Source of the DNA: Roseivirga sp.
Lineage (GTDB): Bacteria > Bacteroidota > Bacteroidia > Cytophagales > Cyclobacteriaceae
Length of the DNA stretch: 64,000 nucleotides
Assembly (NCBI GenBank): GCA_029262895.1
Contig: JAJCYM010000070.1
Coordinates: 109,951 to 173,950 of the forward strand
Direction of reading: 5' to 3'
A model generated the notes under the pieces. The model was not told the DNA's origin and made no database searches. It saw only the letters and a program-made list of their open reading frames with translations. Positions within the stretch are counted from its first letter, which is position 1, and the number at the start of each line of letters is the position of its first letter. The position numbers and the translations under genes were made by a program. Positions 18,251 to 27,885 of the stretch are shown here, piece after piece.

Positions 18251-21200
18251 GTGTTAATGTTTAAAAAAACGTGTGAATATATGAAAAATAACTACAAACG
18301 AGTACTCTTACGGAGTACGAAGCTATCTATATATGGTATAATATTTCAAATTTTCTTATTGTCCTCAGCCATGGGGAACGCTCAGAGTGTAAAGGATTTC
18401 CAAATCCTTATTTCACTTTCTAACTCTTCTGTTACAGAGACATTTGATCTCATCGAGAAGAGTTCCGACTTCAAGTTTATATTCAAGAATGAAGACATAG
18501 ACCAAAGCATTCGTCTCAACCTGATTAAGGGTCGATACAGTGTGGCTGAAGTACTCGAATTGATATCGAAAGAAGCCAATCTTAAATTCAGGCAAATCAA
18601 TGAAAACATTTCTACTACTCGCCTGGTTCGGTCAGACAAGCAGGCAGCAGGTTTTCAGCGGGTTGAGGGATTTGTGCCATTGGTCATCACTGGTCGAATC
18701 ATATCAGACTCGGATAAGCAAGGGCTTCCTTCAGCTACTGTTCTGTTAAAGGGCACCACCAATGGGGTACTCACAGACGCAAATGGCGATTACAGAATTA
18801 CCGTCCCAGAAGATGGTGGTACATTGGTTTTTAGCTTTCTAGGTTTCCAGACACAGGAAATTGTGATAAACAATCAAACCATTATCAATGTTACCCTTGT
18901 TGAAGACGCAATTAGTCTGGGAGAATTTGTGGTAACATCTCAAGGTATTGCTCGAGAGAAAAAAGCGTTGGGTTTTGCCTTGTCTGAGGTAAAATCTGAA
19001 CTTCTTCAGGGTCGACCTGAGACAGATGCGGCTAGAATTTTAAGAGGCAAGATCCCGGGTGTTCAGATTACTGCCACTGGTGGCATGCTCGGTAGCAGAA
19101 CGGACGTTGTAATCAGAGGTGTTTCCTCTATCAATGGAGATAACCAACCACTGTATATCGTGGATGGTGTTTTCTATGAAGGCAACCGATTTGTTGATCT
19201 GGACCCGAACAACATAGAAGACATCAAAGTACTGAAAGGCCTTGCCGCATCCTCGTTGTATGGTCAGGAAGGTAGAAATGGGGTGATTCTTATCACTACT
19301 AAAACAGCTGCCGGTAATACTGCTGGAAATTTATCAATTTCTCTATCACAGCAAGCCTATCTCAATCAAATAACAGGCCTGCCAGACTTTCAAAACACCT
19401 ATGGACAGGGATCACAAAACACGCCAAATACAGGTTTTGTTGGAAATTGGGGAGGTAGATTTGATGACGACTATACCGTGAACAATCACTTTGCTCAAGG
19501 CAGGTTTGCAACAACCTTTCCTGACCTCCAGGGTACGGTACCTTACCAAGCTTTTCCCAATAACATCAAAGATTTTTTTCAGGATGGCACCGGAACAAAT
19601 ACTTCATTGGTGGCAAATGCCAAAATCGGAGAAGCTAGTGTGGGTTTTAGTGTGGGTCACAACCAAGAGGAGGGTTATTTATCTTCCAATACCCTTAGAA
19701 AGTTGAATCTTGCATTAAGTGTCAATACAAAGATTGCTGATAAGCTGAAGTTGGAATCGACATTTCAGTTCAATAATACGGTGATTCGAGAACCACCAAA
19801 TGACATTTTTAGTCGAACGCTCTTTTTGCCAAGGAACTACGATCTCCTGGGGTTGCCATGGGAAGATCCATTCACTGGAGCGAGTACATGGTATAGAACT
19901 GACCGTGACAATCCTATTTGGCAGAATAACAATCATCAGATAGGGAGTGACAATAACAGAATCTTCATGAAAATCGGTTTGACTTATGATGTCACGGATT
20001 TCTTGAAACTTAGCTACCGAGTAGGCTATGACCAATATGTCACAGAGAATTTTCAACGTGAAAACAAAGGAGGGGTAAGATTTAGTCAGGGATTGGGCTT
20101 TTTCAATCAATCATCATTCACCAGAGCCAACTTTGATCACAACATTTTGCTCAACTCAACAGAGATAGCGTTGGATGAAGATTTTTCCATTACAAGCCAA
20201 ATAGGTTTCAACGCCAGAAGTGTCAATACCAGAAGCTTCGGTTTGGAAAGTACTCAGCAATTGGTTTTTGGGTTTTTCAGACATAGTAATTTTCTAAACT
20301 ATCAACCACAAACTGGTGGTAATGGTGTACCAAACGATACCAGGAACAGAACCAATGTATTGGGCTTGTATGCTCAAACCGAGGTTTCATTCAGAGACTA
20401 TGCTTACCTAACACTAAGTGGAAGAAATGACTGGGGCTCTCAGTTGGAAGCAGAAAACAATTCGCTGTTCTATCCAAGTGCTTCAATGTCTTTCATACCT
20501 AGTACGTTATGGGAGAATTCTATGCCTCCCTTCGTTAGCTTTCTGAAACTGAGGTTTGGTTATGGCTCTTCAGCCGGATTCCCTTCGGCTTTCAGAACGA
20601 GACCCATACTTAATTTAGATCCGATTGCTATCATATTGGAGAACGGCCAGAATATTACCACCAACTCCATCAGTGCCGTGAAGCCGAATCCAAACCTTAA
20701 GCCGGAAAGGCAACGAGAATTTGAATTTGGTGCTGAGGCTACCTTGTTCAATGGTGCGGTTGATCTGGATATCAGTTGGTATAAGAGAATCAGCGAAGAT
20801 CAGGTGTTTTCATCACAGCTAGCACCAGCAACCGGGTTTACAAGTACCTCAATTAATGCAGGTAGAATAGACACCAAAGGCCTGGAGTTGGGATTGACTG
20901 TGTTTCCAGTAAGGAATAGCAATTTCACTTATTCCATCACAAACAATTTCACTGCATATGAAACAACAGTAATTGAATTGCCAGAAGAATTCGTAGAGTA
21001 TTCTGGGAATAATACGGCTTTTGTAGGGCAGCCACTAGGTGTTTTCAGAACTACCTATATCATCAGGGACGATGAAGGCAATGCCGTTATAAATCCGAAT
21101 GATGGTACTTTCTTAACGAGTGGCGATGTTGGCTTAGATCAGAGAATTACAGGTGATCCAAACCCTGATTTTCGGTATTCCATGATCCATGGAATTACCT

Positions 21201-21724
21201 ATAAAAACTTCAATCTCACAGTTCAACTGGAATACACTCATGGGGGGGATGTTCTATCCACCTATGTGAGAAGTATTTATGAAAGAGGAGTTTCCACTGA
21301 TACGGAAGATCGAGAAGGTACTTTCTTTTTGCCTGGTGTTTTGGGTGATGTGAATACAGGCGAACCGCTTTTGGATGAAAATGGAAATAAGATTCCTAAC
21401 CGAATTCAAATGACGCTGAATGACATTGTCTTTGGTAATTCATTCGCCTCTTTCGAAAACAATCTTTTTGATGGATCAGTATTCAGAATTCGTGAAATCA
21501 ATATGAACTATTCTTTGCCTACCTCTTGGGTGGAGAAAATTGGTTTCAAGGGCGCGACAATCTCTGGCAATATTCAGAATGTTTTTTGGTATGCCCCTCA
21601 CTTTCCTAAAGGAATCCGATTAGACCCCGAAGCAAATACTTCAGGAGAAAATGGGTTTGGAGAGCAGGGAATTGCTGACCCTTCTATCAGAAAATTCTCA
21701 GTGGGACTTAGGTTACAATTTTAA
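18251..21724 (+). CDS. SusC/RagA-family TonB-linked outer-membrane protein with N-terminal STN domain
   Basis: STN region (LSNSSVTETFDLIEKSSDFKFIFKNEDID), carboxypeptidase-like domain, VVTSQGIAREKKALGFALSEV, plug and beta-barrel, C-terminal aromatic. ATG at 18281 is an alternative start. Confidence 0.95.
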   Translation: MLMFKKTCEYMKNNYKRVLLRSTKLSIYGIIFQIFLLSSAMGNAQSVKDFQILISLSNSSVTETFDLIEKSSDFKFIFKNEDIDQSIRLNLIKGRYSVAEVLELISKEANLKFRQINENISTTRLVRSDKQAAGFQRVEGFVPLVITGRIISDSDKQGLPSATVLLKGTTNGVLTDANGDYRITVPEDGGTLVFSFLGFQTQEIVINNQTIINVTLVEDAISLGEFVVTSQGIAREKKALGFALSEVKSELLQGRPETDAARILRGKIPGVQITATGGMLGSRTDVVIRGVSSINGDNQPLYIVDGVFYEGNRFVDLDPNNIEDIKVLKGLAASSLYGQEGRNGVILITTKTAAGNTAGNLSISLSQQAYLNQITGLPDFQNTYGQGSQNTPNTGFVGNWGGRFDDDYTVNNHFAQGRFATTFPDLQGTVPYQAFPNNIKDFFQDGTGTNTSLVANAKIGEASVGFSVGHNQEEGYLSSNTLRKLNLALSVNTKIADKLKLESTFQFNNTVIREPPNDIFSRTLFLPRNYDLLGLPWEDPFTGASTWYRTDRDNPIWQNNNHQIGSDNNRIFMKIGLTYDVTDFLKLSYRVGYDQYVTENFQRENKGGVRFSQGLGFFNQSSFTRANFDHNILLNSTEIALDEDFSITSQIGFNARSVNTRSFGLESTQQLVFGFFRHSNFLNYQPQTGGNGVPNDTRNRTNVLGLYAQTEVSFRDYAYLTLSGRNDWGSQLEAENNSLFYPSASMSFIPSTLWENSMPPFVSFLKLRFGYGSSAGFPSAFRTRPILNLDPIAIILENGQNITTNSISAVKPNPNLKPERQREFEFGAEATLFNGAVDLDISWYKRISEDQVFSSQLAPATGFTSTSINAGRIDTKGLELGLTVFPVRNSNFTYSITNNFTAYETTVIELPEEFVEYSGNNTAFVGQPLGVFRTTYIIRDDEGNAVINPNDGTFLTSGDVGLDQRITGDPNPDFRYSMIHGITYKNFNLTVQLEYTHGGDVLSTYVRSIYERGVSTDTEDREGTFFLPGVLGDVNTGEPLLDENGNKIPNRIQMTLNDIVFGNSFASFENNLFDGSVFRIREINMNYSLPTSWVEKIGFKGATISGNIQNVFWYAPHFPKGIRLDPEANTSGENGFGEQGIADPSIRKFSVGLRLQF

Positions 21725-21735
21725 AAGAAGCTAAG

Positions 21736-23319
21736 ATGAAGAAAGTATATATAAAATCAATTGTCCTTTTCTCTGTCATATTTGCATTAATCTCGTGCGA
21801 GACAGTGGAATTGAGACCGCTTATTGAGAACCCTAACCAGTTGGGTGTGGGTTCTGCAGATCCTAATTTCATTCTGAATGCCATGCAATTGAATTTGCGG
21901 GATCAGAGTGAAGATATGTCAGCAACAGTCGATCAGGCCGTTAGACTGGCCGTTACTGGTGCCACATACAATTCACAGGCTTCTCCTCCAACGCTTAATG
22001 GCGAATGGTCAAGGCTATATGGCTTTAATCAGGACTTTATAGCACTGAGTGAACTGGCTGCTGAAAATTCAGACTTGGACGTGCATTTGGGTATTGCTCA
22101 GATAATGAAGGCATGTATGTTCACATACATGGTTGATTTGACGGGTGACGCAATTTTTTCGGAAGCGAATGACCCTGACATCAACAATCCGAATATCGAT
22201 CCAGGTGAATCCATTTACGAAGCCATGTATGCGCTATTTGACGAAGGTATTGCTACCCTCGAAAATACTACTGGCCCTGCGCCCACCAACGATCTGTTTT
22301 TTGGGGGTGATAAGAACGGTTGGATAAAGTTTGCGAACAGTTTCAAAATTAAAATGAGACTTACAACCAGACTTGTAAGTGCATCAGAATCCGCTGCTGC
22401 TATCAACGCGATCATAGCCGATGGCAATTTTATCGATAACAACAGCGAAGACATGCAATTTAAGTATGGGATTTCAGGACCTCCTTTTGAAAGTAGACAC
22501 CCATTTTTCACGGGTAGCTACATTACCGGAGCGGCTGTTTACATGCCGAATAATTTGATGTCTTACATGAGAGATTCCTCCGTAGTTCAAGACCCTAGAA
22601 TGCATTATTATTTCTATCGTCAAACTACCCGTGACCCTTCGAATGCTGCCGAACTCCCATGTGAAGGAGATACCAGGTATACATTTTGCAATATTGGACA
22701 AGGCTATTGGGGTAGGGATCATGGTGATCCTAATTCAATACCAAATGACAGAAACCTGAGAACCACTTTTGGGGTCTATCCGGCTGCAGGTGCTTTTGAC
22801 AATCAATTTGTTGATGTTGTCGCTTCCAGTAATCTGGGTGGTAATGGCATACATCCGGTAATGTTGTCGGCTTGGGTGCAATTCATGCTTGCAGAATCTG
22901 CGCTCACATTGGGAACAACAGGTGATCCTGCTACTTATCTGGAAACGGGAATCCGTCAGCACATTGCCAAGGTGATTGGCTTCTTTCCAACTGGAAGTCC
23001 AGCCGGGGCTGATATTGACGCTTATGTCAATGATGTGTTGACCGACTATGCTGCCGCTGACGATAGTGGCAAGTTGGATATCATTGCTCGCGAGTGGTAC
23101 ATTTCTTCATGGGGCAATGCAATAGAGCCATTTAACACGTACAGGCGTACGGGCTTTCCATCAATCATTATGGACCCGGTCTTTGACTTAGGGCCTGTAA
23201 TGAGGTCATTCTTGTTTCCTGAGAATGAAAGAACCACAAACACCAATCCTCTTTTTGAACAAAGGAATAATCAGGATCAGGTGTTTTGGGATACAAACCC
23301 AGTTGGATTTATAAACTAG
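21736..23319 (+). CDS. SusD/RagB-like outer-membrane lipoprotein
   Basis: Lipobox ALISCETVEL; follows SusC; WSRLYGFNQDFIALSELA..., C-terminal EWYISSWGNAIEPFNTYRRTGFP. Confidence 0.9.
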   Translation: MKKVYIKSIVLFSVIFALISCETVELRPLIENPNQLGVGSADPNFILNAMQLNLRDQSEDMSATVDQAVRLAVTGATYNSQASPPTLNGEWSRLYGFNQDFIALSELAAENSDLDVHLGIAQIMKACMFTYMVDLTGDAIFSEANDPDINNPNIDPGESIYEAMYALFDEGIATLENTTGPAPTNDLFFGGDKNGWIKFANSFKIKMRLTTRLVSASESAAAINAIIADGNFIDNNSEDMQFKYGISGPPFESRHPFFTGSYITGAAVYMPNNLMSYMRDSSVVQDPRMHYYFYRQTTRDPSNAAELPCEGDTRYTFCNIGQGYWGRDHGDPNSIPNDRNLRTTFGVYPAAGAFDNQFVDVVASSNLGGNGIHPVMLSAWVQFMLAESALTLGTTGDPATYLETGIRQHIAKVIGFFPTGSPAGADIDAYVNDVLTDYAAADDSGKLDIIAREWYISSWGNAIEPFNTYRRTGFPSIIMDPVFDLGPVMRSFLFPENERTTNTNPLFEQRNNQDQVFWDTNPVGFIN

Positions 23320-23326
23320 AATAGAG

Positions 23327-24265
23327 ATGAAAAAGAATAAAACACATATTAGTTTATTGCTCTCATTGGGATTGATGTTGGCAATGGTTTTTGGATGCAG
23401 CGACCCTAGTGATTTTAAAAAGGTACGCAACGAGGCCCTAACCAACCTGCAAAGGGGAGGGATGATACAGTTTGACAATGTTCGGGAAAGGATGGTTATC
23501 AAAGGGGTTGATCCTAATACAGGAACCTTTGAGGCTCCAGTAGTTGATCCGAATAACACAGCCATTTCCTATACGGTTGGTTTGATCACGGCTACGGACA
23601 CAATTCAAATAGGAGATGCCGTTACGAGTTTTCCTTCGAATTTAGTAGTTCAGGCAGCTGACATTAGGACGGCTCTGGGAAGAGATCTTGAGTTTGGAGA
23701 ATCCTTTAACTTTTTTGGAGAGGTAACTACAGCTGATGGCACAGTTTACAATGCCAATGCGCTTGATGTTTCTTCAGATGGGGGAATAACCACGGTGACT
23801 GGTGGTAATACCAGGTTCGAAATTTTCCAGCCAGCCAACACCGGTTTGAAGCAAGCTTTTCTTTTTCAATTGACGGTGGCTTGTCCGGATCCGGCAGTGC
23901 TTGCCTCCGAAATTGTTGGTACTTGGGTGATTACAACTGATAACAATTACCCAAGCGCAACGACTCCTAGAATAGAGGATAGAATAGTGACGATTATAGC
24001 GGGCCCGGAAGAAAACCAATTCACAATTGAAGATTGGTGGGTTGATGGTCGGGACTATATAGTGACTCACGATCCAGAGACAGACGCTTTGACATCTGCA
24101 CGGCAAGAGACATGGACTCACCCCACTTTTGGACTGATCCTGCCTCAGATCACTAGCGGATCGGCTTTTGGTTGCGCAGGTTTGCTCAAAATGACTACGA
24201 GGCATTTTCTGGCTGATGGACGTGCCTTTGGCAGAAGACCAGTCATGACCTTGACTAAACAATAA
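23327..24265 (+). CDS. Lipoprotein of Sus-like locus (unassigned)
   Basis: Lipobox MVFGCSDPSDF; position directly after the SusD homolog, tight spacing. Confidence 0.6.
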   Translation: MKKNKTHISLLLSLGLMLAMVFGCSDPSDFKKVRNEALTNLQRGGMIQFDNVRERMVIKGVDPNTGTFEAPVVDPNNTAISYTVGLITATDTIQIGDAVTSFPSNLVVQAADIRTALGRDLEFGESFNFFGEVTTADGTVYNANALDVSSDGGITTVTGGNTRFEIFQPANTGLKQAFLFQLTVACPDPAVLASEIVGTWVITTDNNYPSATTPRIEDRIVTIIAGPEENQFTIEDWWVDGRDYIVTHDPETDALTSARQETWTHPTFGLILPQITSGSAFGCAGLLKMTTRHFLADGRAFGRRPVMTLTKQ

Positions 24266-24268
24266 ATG

Positions 24269-24305
24269 AAGGGCCATAGCCTTCAGTGTGAAGGCTATGG
24301 CCCTT
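24269..24305. terminator. Perfect 17-bp stem / 3-nt loop hairpin (terminator or attenuator without U-tract)
   Basis: AAGGGCCATAGCCTTCA-gtg-TGAAGGCTATGGCCCTT, perfect inverted repeat. Confidence 0.75.
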
Positions 24306-24319
24306 ATAACCTATTAGCC

Positions 24320-24739
24320 ATGAAAAAAACGACAAGTTCCTTCTTCTTGATAGGTCTTTCGATGATCATCATTTCCTGTGGTGCAACAGCAAATCAGACT
24401 AGGTCCAACCCTCAGAACCTCAAGGACTATTCTCAATACAATAATATGATTGAGGTAATGCAAAGTGTAAGAGGTTTGGTTAGGGCAGGTTCGGGGGCTG
24501 ATGCAAAGGTATATATGAGTGGTTACAATAGTGTAAACGCTACCAACAAGGAACCGCTATTCGTGGTGGACGGAGTAGTAGCAGGGAGCTCTTTATCACA
24601 ATTGAACCTGATTCTAACTCCCGTACAAGTGAAGACTGTTCGGACTATCAGAGGAACCCAGGCAACTTCCAGATATGGAGATCAGGGTTTATTTGGAGTT
24701 GTAATGATTACTACGATTACGTCTGATAAGAAAAAATGA
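24320..24739 (+). CDS. Orphan TonB-receptor plug-domain lipoprotein
   Basis: MKKTTSSFFLIGLSMIIISCGATANQ lipoprotein signal, then plug-like EPLFVVDGVVAGSSLSQLNLILTPVQVKTVRTIRGTQATSRYGDQGLFGVVMITT. Confidence 0.78.
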   Translation: MKKTTSSFFLIGLSMIIISCGATANQTRSNPQNLKDYSQYNNMIEVMQSVRGLVRAGSGADAKVYMSGYNSVNATNKEPLFVVDGVVAGSSLSQLNLILTPVQVKTVRTIRGTQATSRYGDQGLFGVVMITTITSDKKK

Positions 24740-24916
24740 GTCTGCTCATTTTAGACATGAAATTCAAATGAGGGAGAAGCCCTTATTGTGAACTGAATTT
24801 TGTAAAGGTTGTGTTGACAATGCTATAAACCATGGATTTATGATTTATAGTCAAAGTCCGTAACCTGAAGAAATTCACTTTTATACTATGTAGTTAGTAG
24901 TTTTAGTAAAAGATGG

Positions 24917-24950
24917 GCTGCCAATGCAAATTGGCAGCTTATTTTTTTTA
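24917..24950 (+). terminator. Intrinsic terminator
   Basis: GCTGCCAAT-gcaa-ATTGGCAGC followed by TTATTTTTTTTA. Confidence 0.85.
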
Positions 24951-24965
24951 TAACTAAGAGACGCT

Positions 24966-24990
24966 AAAAAGCCCCGGAAAAACCGAGGCT
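24966..24990 (-). terminator. Intrinsic terminator for the 39-aa microprotein gene
   Basis: Minus strand AGCCTCGG-TTTTT-CCGGGGCT then TTTTT. Confidence 0.75.
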
Positions 24991-25038
24991 ATTGATCTAT
25001 AATTGACAACCCGAGGGTTGGAAGTACCAATGTGGTAT

Positions 25039-25158
25039 TTACTTAGTCGCTCTCTTTCTCTTCGGCAGGCTGATCTTTTTGCCTCCGGCCAAGCTGTAAA
25101 TACCTATACCTGTGGCGGCAAGAACAGCGGCAGTTATAAATAATGTTTTCCTTTTCAT
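25039..25158 (-). CDS. 39-aa membrane microprotein (absent from ORF track)
   Basis: ATG...TAA reads MKRKTLFITAAVLAATGIGIYSLAGGKKISLPKRKRATK; own downstream terminator; hydrophobic segment with basic C-tail. Confidence 0.7.
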   Translation of the reverse strand: MKRKTLFITAAVLAATGIGIYSLAGGKKISLPKRKRATK

Positions 25159-25630
25159 GATAGTTGTTTCTTAACCTTTCTCTCTTATACGACAATGATT
25201 GTACCAAGTTGGTTCCAATCGCAAAAAATTATCCTTAAATCTTTGAATAATCTCTATTTACTTAACAAATCAAATCGCTAAAACCCTTATGTTAAAAACA
25301 CTTTTATCTAATATTCTTTGTATCAATTAAGCAGCTCAATTGCGCCCTTGACCACATTGATGCAAAATACCAGGAGAGTCTCAATTCAACTCGAATTACA
25401 ATTTGATTAACGTTCTCAATTATTAGACAATTCAAAAGGCCTGAATGTTACATGTAGGTACAAATTTTCTTTTTAAGACTGTTGTTTTAGAGCCTATTGG
25501 AATGAGATAGGCTCAGTTTGGGACAAAATAGTCGCAGAGAGGACATTCAAGCCAGAAAGAAATAGGGACACATCACCCTGGTAGCGTTCCCTTTACCTCG
25601 AATGTGGTTACATTAATTAAACATGGACGA

Positions 25631-26263
25631 ATGCGTACAATACAAAAATCCTTTACTCTGGTTTTATTGATGGTTTCGTTGATTACCATTTCAAGTTGCG
25701 GTGGTGATGATTCCTCTGAGCCTGTTGAAAGCAACCTGCCAGAAATTATAACAAATGTAGTTTTGACTTTTACTCCGACTGATGGAGGGAATCCCGTAAT
25801 AACCACTGCAGAGACATCAAATCAGGTAGGGTTTCGAGGCGATTTTCCTGCTTCAAAGCAAATAGATTTGATGGCAAATACTACTTACACATTGACCATC
25901 GATTTTACAAATTCTTTGGACCCCAACAATATCATCAATATAAAAGATGAAGTGCTGGCAGAAGCTACAGAGCATAAACTACTATTTATTTGGCTTGGAG
26001 ATTTGTTTGTTAATCCGACTGGCAATGGCAATGCTGATAATCCCCTGGACATCATTAATTACAATGATCAAGACAGTGATGGTTTACCCCTGGGACTTTC
26101 TACAGGATGGACAACTGGTTCCTCGACTACAGGAGAGCCCCTCTTTCGCGTACTATTGATGCATCAGCCCGAAACAAATGGGCAAGCCTTGAAATCTGTT
26201 AGCAGTGGAATTAACAATGGAAATCGGGATTTCAATATAGTCTGGAGAATGAACATCAATTGA
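25631..26263 (+). CDS. Secreted lipoprotein (type 1 periplasmic-binding-fold-superfamily-like annotation family)
   Basis: Lipobox SLITISSCGGDDSS; EIITNVVLTFTPTDGGNPVITT...LGLSTGWTTGSSTTGEPLFRVLLMHQP. Confidence 0.6.
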   Translation: MRTIQKSFTLVLLMVSLITISSCGGDDSSEPVESNLPEIITNVVLTFTPTDGGNPVITTAETSNQVGFRGDFPASKQIDLMANTTYTLTIDFTNSLDPNNIINIKDEVLAEATEHKLLFIWLGDLFVNPTGNGNADNPLDIINYNDQDSDGLPLGLSTGWTTGSSTTGEPLFRVLLMHQPETNGQALKSVSSGINNGNRDFNIVWRMNIN

Positions 26264-26446
26264 GAGCTGATAGATCAAATTTCTCAGCCTAGGGTGGCCA
26301 TTGACCAATAATCGAATTAGAAAGAGATTGGGTAAGATTGGTTTAGGGTAATTTGAATGGGAGCGATAGCCACCAGTCATTTTTCTATTCTTTGGGCTGG
26401 AATAGTTTCCTATATTTCAGTCAATTGTATCAACCCAAACAGAACC

Positions 26447-27835
26447 ATGCCACTCAGAAATAAGACTACGCTCGCAGGGCTAATATTATTCTCCCTTGTT
26501 TTTATTACCAGTAATTCTTTTGCCCAGGAAGCGGCACCGCCTCAACTGGACAAACGGATTTATGAGATTATTCAAAATTCATCTGCCGATAGGATAGAAA
26601 CTGATATTCGGACTTTAGCCAATTTTGGTACCAGGAATACCTTTTCGGATACCGTTTCTAATACAAGAGGCATCGGGGCAGCCCGGAGATGGATCAAATC
26701 AGAATTCGAAAAGATATCAAAGGACTGTGGAGGATGTCTGGAGGTGTTTTATCAAAGGGATTTTGTTGAAAAGAGAGAGGGGAGTCGCATCCCTCATAGT
26801 GCCTGGATTGTGAATGTGGTTGCGGTGATTAGAGGAACCGACTACCCTAATTCTTATGTGATGATGTCCGGAGACATTGATTCGAGGGCATCAAACACCA
26901 TGAATTTTGAAATAGATGCTCCAGGAGCCAATGACAACGCATCAGGTATGGCAGGTACCATTGAGGCGGCCAGAGTACTTTCCAAGTACAGATTCAAGCA
27001 CAGTGTAGCTTTTGTCGGCCTTTCAGGTGAAGAACAAGGGTTATTTGGAGGAAGAGGTCTTGCCAAGCATGCTCAGGACAACGGTTGGGAGATGATCGGC
27101 ATTTTGAACAATGATATGATTGGAAATATCGAAGGGGTAGATGGTGTAATTGACAACAGAACCTTCCGAATTTTTTCTGAACCCGTACCAGCCAATGAGA
27201 CTGACAGGCAACGAGGGGCGAGGAGATTTTCCGGAGGAGAAGTTGATGGAATTTCTCGACAGCTGGCCAGGTTTATCCATAGGCAAGTGAAAGATTACAT
27301 GCCTGAAATGAATCCTATGATGATTTATCGCCTCGATCGTTTTGGTAGGGGTGGACACCATAGGCCTTTTAATGACCTAGGTTTTGCCGGTGTTCGAATT
27401 ATGGAAGCGCATGAGAACTACAATCGTCAACATCAGAACATTCGTGAGGAAAACGGAATTAAGTACGGAGATGTAGTAGAGGGGGTGAACTTTCAATATG
27501 CTAAAAAATTGACTGCCGTAAATGCCATTTCATTAGCCGGTTTGGCCTGGGCTCCTCCAAAGCCAACTGATGTAAGAATTGGTGGGGCCGTCAGGCCATC
27601 TACTGTATTGCAATGGGCGGAGACAAATGATAAGAATATTGCAGGCTATAAGATTTATTGGAGACTTACCACGTCACCAACTTGGGACAATTCTGTCTAT
27701 GTGTCGGGAGTCAATACACATACACTTGAGGGTATCGTAATTGATAATTACTACTTCGGTGTGGCTGCAGTTGGCAAGGATGGCAATGAATCACCAGTGG
27801 TATTTCCGTATCAGCAGATTAGAAGGAGAAGATAA
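26447..27835 (+). CDS. Secreted M28-family metallopeptidase with C-terminal fibronectin-like domain
   Basis: ATG at 26447 gives a signal peptide; MMSGDIDSRAS, APGANDNASGMAGTIEAARVL, VGLSGEEQGLFGGRGLAKHA, ILNNDMIGN. Confidence 0.88.
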   Translation: MPLRNKTTLAGLILFSLVFITSNSFAQEAAPPQLDKRIYEIIQNSSADRIETDIRTLANFGTRNTFSDTVSNTRGIGAARRWIKSEFEKISKDCGGCLEVFYQRDFVEKREGSRIPHSAWIVNVVAVIRGTDYPNSYVMMSGDIDSRASNTMNFEIDAPGANDNASGMAGTIEAARVLSKYRFKHSVAFVGLSGEEQGLFGGRGLAKHAQDNGWEMIGILNNDMIGNIEGVDGVIDNRTFRIFSEPVPANETDRQRGARRFSGGEVDGISRQLARFIHRQVKDYMPEMNPMMIYRLDRFGRGGHHRPFNDLGFAGVRIMEAHENYNRQHQNIREENGIKYGDVVEGVNFQYAKKLTAVNAISLAGLAWAPPKPTDVRIGGAVRPSTVLQWAETNDKNIAGYKIYWRLTTSPTWDNSVYVSGVNTHTLEGIVIDNYYFGVAAVGKDGNESPVVFPYQQIRRRR

Positions 27836-27862
27836 GAGAGATTAGAAATTCAAGAAAGTAAA

Positions 27863-27885
27863 AGAGCGGCCTGGCCGCTCTTTTT
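27863..27885. terminator. Bidirectional intrinsic terminator between convergent genes
   Basis: AAAGAGCGGCC-TGGCCGCTCTTTTT; T-tracts on both strands. Confidence 0.8.

Noticed and set aside
24266-24319. N-terminal extension of the plug lipoprotein (MKGHSLQCEGYGPYNLLA)
   Set aside because: It runs through a perfect 17-bp hairpin and precedes the proper lipoprotein signal starting at 24320.
16398-27835. Calling the SusCD region a polysaccharide utilisation locus
   Set aside because: No CAZyme genes are present in or next to the operon.
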